Assembly (NCBI GenBank): GCA_014382585.1
Contig: JACNJL010000049.1
Span: 1 to 57,539 of the forward strand
Source of the DNA: Limisphaerales bacterium
GTDB lineage: Bacteria > Verrucomicrobiota > Verrucomicrobiia > Limisphaerales > UBA1100
Reading direction: 5' to 3'
Length of the DNA stretch: 57,539 nt
Shown: piece by piece, positions 54,701-57,539 of the stretch
How the letters are laid out: every line of letters begins with the position of its first letter
Numbering within the stretch: the stretch's first letter is position 1
Notes under the pieces: model-generated
Told to the model about the DNA's origin: nothing
The model's input: the letters and a program-made list of their open reading frames with translations, nothing else
Database searches by the model: none
Program-made: the position numbers and the translations under genes

Positions 54701-54811
54701 GAACTGGAAGCCGCCGCCCGCGGGGAGGCGGCTGGAAGCATCGGCAAGGAGATGCAAGGCCGGACCAAAAATCCCGGTGTGTTTCTCATTGAGAAATCTC
54801 AGAAAGAGTAG
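51791..54811 (+). CDS. DUF4175-like membrane protein
   Basis: 1006 residues, starting one base after the previous stop. The pattern matches DUF4175-type proteins: two adjacent membrane helices (GLIVFLGGLLLLAGADWFFV; GVYFVALIVGWFACV), then the cytoplasmic RTLAAMIEEEAPELRKELLS, and a third helix (VIGAAAIFVAVAGLAST). A large periplasmic part follows with Ig-like beta domains (YHFPKYSGRASATFREEAGD, LTAPAKDVTARPEDILQITG). The last 450 residues are long, Ala-rich, charged helices, probably coiled coils. It ends 16 bp before the repeat-protein gene. In related operons this protein is followed by a long helical or repeat protein, as here. Biochemical role unknown. Confidence 0.82.
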   Translation: MSQPINPIIHGQLLAFRGRFRWLQFLRGASAGLIVFLGGLLLLAGADWFFVMEDRTRWMLSGGVYFVALIVGWFACVRPLLRVLNERTLAAMIEEEAPELRKELLSAVELAGDDEGMDSPVFRKKLQERVADRIQRVQMDSLLPAKRVQRWVIGAAAIFVAVAGLASTGSGRQLLLRALAPTANLERVSRNRIALLEPNSFESTAPEGDNVPIRVQITGPNLEAAPRLITELSDGARQEVPMDAAAEDEFTSTIAMAADSIRYQVHAGDAVSRWYTLRSRRRPHVTSFTKIYHFPKYSGRASATFREEAGDLTALTGTEVELTVHLDQPVAEAVLHIQTTTSTNTFTLTNSVSPREWSRRITLTDNGAYTVHVKTTERLENKHRAQYAITAQPDLVPQVRLTAPAKDVTARPEDILQITGEAEDDVGLRELHQLVRVNTGAWTTNAIPIPQMPATNQAVKLDWDLLKLNAKPGDTVLTKLVAIDHAGNRAETRAVTLTLDSALFEAVRVAALNDQRSWVSVVNAAADAVAKFTKIFPNDVDAMLLPGSDVERRDKATQAITALAAAQSTWGLAGRRFPTALRKVHAGREAAGLTLLGRVAGRLELDWLPRAKLQLEPSQTAIVVDPKVKAHSAGLAGLLENIDDANTRLRGAANAWLAADEAAVALDLLDYVSRAAVAMHRLAENENDPKAWERLARRQASVTKEIEVAEAVLGELAKRLTGEADKVIALQTQLKTARESLGEQLKAPPSAALLPAGRTLGQAVIVAAKILRPISEKLGKQAAVARAQLEKSDHGAAGAIRQVRAAVLKRQQTTDELEMARQAGKSPLQPAANNAFAQARLEHEWNAAQSRLRRRAQLEEARRESVPAFVSDTSRAAAALGAVRAGLDAGRAADAVAKQLNTLADAMHTLETAHQLALIEAAIKALSHRERWETKSTDVNSLRPRDWQWLRQQLSATPQQLRDAGLEGAAELEAAARGEAAGSIGKEMQGRTKNPGVFLIEKSQKE

Positions 54812-54827
54812 TACATTAAACAAAGCC

Positions 54828-57539
54828 ATGAAACGTATCCTCAACCTACACATGGCCACCATCACGCTGCTCGCCGGCGTCCTGATGGCATCCGCCGCTG
54901 ATCAGCCACGCACGTTGAAATCCGTGGATAAGTCGCTCGACCAAATCCAGGGAACCGTCAGCGGCGCGCGCAAACTTTCCGCCGCCGAGCTGGCCGCCGC
55001 GCGCAAGGCTCTGCTCATCGCCGCGCCCAGCCTCAGCGAAGTGCTCGAAAACCTTGCCAATGAGGCCAAGGGTTTAGAAAAAACCACCGGCAATCTTGCC
55101 GATAAAGTGAAGGAAGATCACAACGCCCAAACCGAAAAAGCCAAAGAGTTGGCGCTCCAACAAGAGAAACTCAACGAGCGCGTCGCCCAAATGCAACAAG
55201 CCCTCCGCCGCGATGCGAATCAGCAGGACCTCGCCCAAAAAAAAGGCCGCGAACGCGCCCGCGATGCCGATGATGCCGTTGCGATGTTGCAGGCCCCCCC
55301 GCGCGACGCCGCGAATGCGCTCGAAGAATCCACCGCCAATCCGAAGCCCAAGGATCAGCAGCAATCGCTTGAGACCGCCGCCAAAGCACAGAAGCAACTC
55401 GCCGCCAATTTATCCCAGCTCGCCGAGCATTACCAAAACCTCGAGGAAGGCCGGCCCGAAACCGCCGACACCCGAGCCATCCTGCGTGCGCAGGAAGAGG
55501 CACTCGGCATCAAGGAAGCGCTCGATCAACAATTCGCAATGCTCGAGCGCCTGATGGAGCTTGCCAACAAGCCGCCCGCCGAAGCCCTTAAAGATCTCGA
55601 AGCCGAGCTGGCCAAAAACCCCGTCATGCGCGAGGAACTCGAAAACATCGCCGAACAATCCCTACAAAACGCCAATCAAGATTTGGAAGCCGCCGCTAAG
55701 GAACAACAAGAACTCGCCGAGGCATTAAAAAATCCGCTTCCCAAAGACCCCGCCGCGCCGTTGAACGCCCAGCAACTCGCCGCCGCCGCTGCGCAATTGG
55801 CGAAGGAAAAAATCCCGGAAATCAAAAAAGACGCCAAGGACGCCCAAGCCGAAGATGCCCAAGCCCCACTCGATGAAGCCGCCAAAGCCCTCAACCAAGC
55901 GGCCACACAAAAGAACGCCGCTGCGATGGAGCAACCCTTAAACGAAGCCGCCGCCCAACTGGAAGCCGCCGCCAAAGAAGCCGCCGAGGCAGTTCAGGCC
56001 GCAAACACCCCGGAAGAAAAACAAGCCGCCAGAGATGCACAACAAGCTGCTGAATCCGCCGCCCAACAAGCCGCCCAGATGGCCGAACAAGCCAAAGGTG
56101 CCGACGCTGCTGAGCAGCAGGAAAAATCCGCCGAAGCCCAAGCCCTCGCTGCCGCCGCAAAAGCAATGGCCGAACAGCAAGTGCCGCCCATCGAGCAACA
56201 AGCCAAACAAGGCAAAGCCAACGCCGAACAGGAATTGGCCGATGCCAAAAAAGCATTGCAAGCTGCCGCCGCCAAAGGCGAGCAAGCCGCCAAGGGAAAC
56301 GATGAATCCAAAATGGCTGAAATGGCCGAGTCATTAAAAAACGCCGCGCAGGATTTGAACGCCGCCGCCGCCAAAGCCAAACGCGCCGCTGAAAATGCCG
56401 CTACTCCCGAGGCCGCACAAGCTGCCAAAGCCGCCCAAAAATCCGCCGCTGACGCCGCGCAAATGGCTCAACAAATGGCCGAACAAGCCGGTGATAATCA
56501 CCCCCCCAACGCCGAACAAAAAGCCGCCAACAAATCCGCCGAACAAGCGCGCCAACTCGCCGAAGCCGCAAAAGCAATGGCCGAGAAAACCATCCCCCCC
56601 ATCCAAGAACAAGCCAAAGCCGGTAAAGCCGAAGGGGCAGAAAAACCATTGGAAAAGGCACAGAACTCTTTTGAGCAAGCTGCTGAAAAAGCCCAAGAGG
56701 CCGCTGGGAATGCCCAAAATGGCGACAAGTCTGAATCCAAAATGGCCGAAGTCGCGCAGGCCTTAGATGAAGCCGCTCGCGAGTTAAACAACGCTGCGCA
56801 GGAAGCCGCCGCTGCCGCGGAGGCATCAGAAAATCCCGCCGAGAAAAAAGCCGCCGAGGCCACTCAAACTGCCGCCGAGGTTGCTGCTCAAAAGGCACAG
56901 CAAATGGCCCAGCAAGCGGCAAACCCAAAATTGCAACAACAGGCCGGGCAAACTGAACAATCCCCACGAGCGGAAGCGGCTGACCAGCAAATGGATCTTG
57001 CCGAACAAGTGCAGGAAGCCGGCACCAACATCGAACGCGCCGGTCGTCACGAGGAACGCCTCAATAGCGAGCGTGCCGAAGAACTGAAAGAGGTCGGCAA
57101 GCAAACACAGGAAATCGCCAACGAACAAGCTGAAGCCGCTAATCAAATCGCTGACCCCGAAGCCCAACCCAAAGCCCAAGCCAACGCTGAAGAAGCTGCT
57201 GAAAATTTGGCCGAGCAACAACAAGAACTCGAAGGCGCACTCGAAAAAGAAGGGCCGGATGAAAGCAACAAACCCGGCGAAGGCAACAAACCCGGCGAAG
57301 GCAACAAACCCGGCGAAGGCAACAAACCCGGCGAAGGCAACAAACCCGGCGAAGGCAACAAACCCGGCGAAGGCAACAAACCGGGCGAAGGCAACAAACC
57401 GGGCGAAGGCAACAAACCGGGCGAAGGCAACAAACCGGGCGAAGGCAACAAACCGGGCGAAGGCAACAAACCGGGCGAAGGCAACAAACCGGGCGAAGGT
57501 GGCAAACCGGGCGAAGGTGGCAAACCGGGCGAAGGTGGC
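54828..57539 (+). CDS. Alanine-rich coiled-coil repeat protein with NKPGEG tandem tail (cut by window edge)
   Basis: A frame of 904 codons without stop from ATG 54828 to the edge. Signal peptide-like start [25 protein letters not shown]. Almost the whole protein is Ala/Glu/Gln/Lys helix, predicted to be coiled coil. A unit of about 135 residues is repeated from 55938 (2.5 copies; starts [36 protein letters not shown]). From 57267 it becomes an 18-bp tandem array encoding NKPGEG (later GKPGEG). Position and strand place it in the MoxR operon after the DUF4175-like gene. It is probably a long periplasmic rod. The family is not recognised, and the C-terminus is missing. Confidence 0.85.
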   Translation, partial: MKRILNLHMATITLLAGVLMASAADQPRTLKSVDKSLDQIQGTVSGARKLSAAELAAARKALLIAAPSLSEVLENLANEAKGLEKTTGNLADKVKEDHNAQTEKAKELALQQEKLNERVAQMQQALRRDANQQDLAQKKGRERARDADDAVAMLQAPPRDAANALEESTANPKPKDQQQSLETAAKAQKQLAANLSQLAEHYQNLEEGRPETADTRAILRAQEEALGIKEALDQQFAMLERLMELANKPPAEALKDLEAELAKNPVMREELENIAEQSLQNANQDLEAAAKEQQELAEALKNPLPKDPAAPLNAQQLAAAAAQLAKEKIPEIKKDAKDAQAEDAQAPLDEAAKALNQAATQKNAAAMEQPLNEAAAQLEAAAKEAAEAVQAANTPEEKQAARDAQQAAESAAQQAAQMAEQAKGADAAEQQEKSAEAQALAAAAKAMAEQQVPPIEQQAKQGKANAEQELADAKKALQAAAAKGEQAAKGNDESKMAEMAESLKNAAQDLNAAAAKAKRAAENAATPEAAQAAKAAQKSAADAAQMAQQMAEQAGDNHPPNAEQKAANKSAEQARQLAEAAKAMAEKTIPPIQEQAKAGKAEGAEKPLEKAQNSFEQAAEKAQEAAGNAQNGDKSESKMAEVAQALDEAARELNNAAQEAAAAAEASENPAEKKAAEATQTAAEVAAQKAQQMAQQAANPKLQQQAGQTEQSPRAEAADQQMDLAEQVQEAGTNIERAGRHEERLNSERAEELKEVGKQTQEIANEQAEAANQIADPEAQPKAQANAEEAAENLAEQQQELEGALEKEGPDESNKPGEGNKPGEGNKPGEGNKPGEGNKPGEGNKPGEGNKPGEGNKPGEGNKPGEGNKPGEGNKPGEGNKPGEGNKPGEGGKPGEGGKPGEGG
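55938..57000 (+). repeat. Internal protein-coding repeat of about 135 residues, 2.5 copies
   Basis: Copies start at 55938, 56334 and 56763 (the last partial). Shared landmarks are an LxxAAxxLxAAA start, a TPE(E/A)-x-QAA segment, a (Q/A)QMAEQA segment, AAAKAMAE followed by PPI-x-QQAK/EQAK, and a closing ESKMAE. Units are 132 and 143 residues long. Confidence 0.75.
57267..57539 (+). repeat. 18-bp tandem array encoding NKPGEG
   Basis: Fifteen complete 18-bp units plus 3 bases reach the window edge. Units 1-6 read AACAAACCCGGCGAAGGC and units 7-12 have CCG for CCC. Units 13-15 end in GGT, and units 14-15 begin with GGC, encoding GKPGEG. The blocks of identical variants indicate recent duplication of single units. 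Confidence 0.95.

Noticed and set aside
57267-57539. CRISPR array
   Set aside because: The repeats are contiguous 18-bp in-frame codon units without spacers and encode NKPGEG.
1-57539. tRNA, rRNA or riboswitch genes
   Set aside because: I inspected the intergenic gaps and saw no cloverleaf with GGTTCGA-type loop, rRNA segment or known riboswitch core; a covariance-model search would be decisive.

Overview
The window reads as a chromosomal segment of a Verrucomicrobiota bacterium, probably of the Pedosphaerales/Limisphaerales type. The evidence is a high-GC genome with a planctomycete-type cytochrome domain (PSCyt1), a secreted sulfatase, GH16 and GH127 enzymes, very large macroglobulin-like proteins, and a MoxR/DUF58/VWA/DUF4175 operon. 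This assignment is inferred from gene content; no rRNA or tRNA gene is visible to confirm it.

Layout, left to right. (1) 1-9006, minus strand: a TPR protein, a giant macroglobulin-like protein and a DUF4139 protein, cut by the window edge. The first two are probably one gene split by a GC dinucleotide tract. (2) 9149-11076: a REP-associated transposase (RAYT) and a Sel1-repeat gene, set among copies of one palindromic repeat family. (3) 11123-15461: a bifunctional aldolase/dehydrogenase of the rhamnose type, a DUF2726 protein, a small GGQ release-factor-like protein and a GH16 glucanase. (4) 15591-21206: a sulfatase with extra domains, a GH127 arabinofuranosidase and a short PSCyt1 cytochrome, resembling a polysaccharide-degradation locus.

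(5) 21236-24703: fatty-acid synthesis genes fabD, fabG, acpP and fabF, followed by a pyrimidine nucleoside phosphorylase. (6) 26195-29317: rpmH-rnpA-yidD-yidC-jag, the conserved ribosome/membrane-insertion cluster, here without dnaA. (7) 29511-38624: a deacetylase family protein, scpA-scpB-pheA, kdsD, an esterase, a YwqK/MORN lipoprotein, an FmdB zinc ribbon and a CPA1 antiporter. (8) 38657-41261: a 2.6 kb AT-rich stretch with two overlapping secreted unknowns, bounded by direct copies of another palindromic repeat. (9) 41412-44678: two M16 peptidase-family proteins, one with and one without the zinc motif. (10) 44755 to the right edge: an operon of zinc-ribbon MoxR ATPase, DUF58, a BatA-type membrane protein, a VWA membrane protein, a DUF4175-like protein and a very alanine-rich repeat protein ending in an NKPGEG tandem array.

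The strongest leads are: the tract-split TPR/macroglobulin gene; three distinct palindromic repeat families, one with its RAYT; a poly-G tract between putative -35 and -10 boxes in front of the AT-rich cassette; and the large envelope-associated MoxR operon with its unusual repeat protein.
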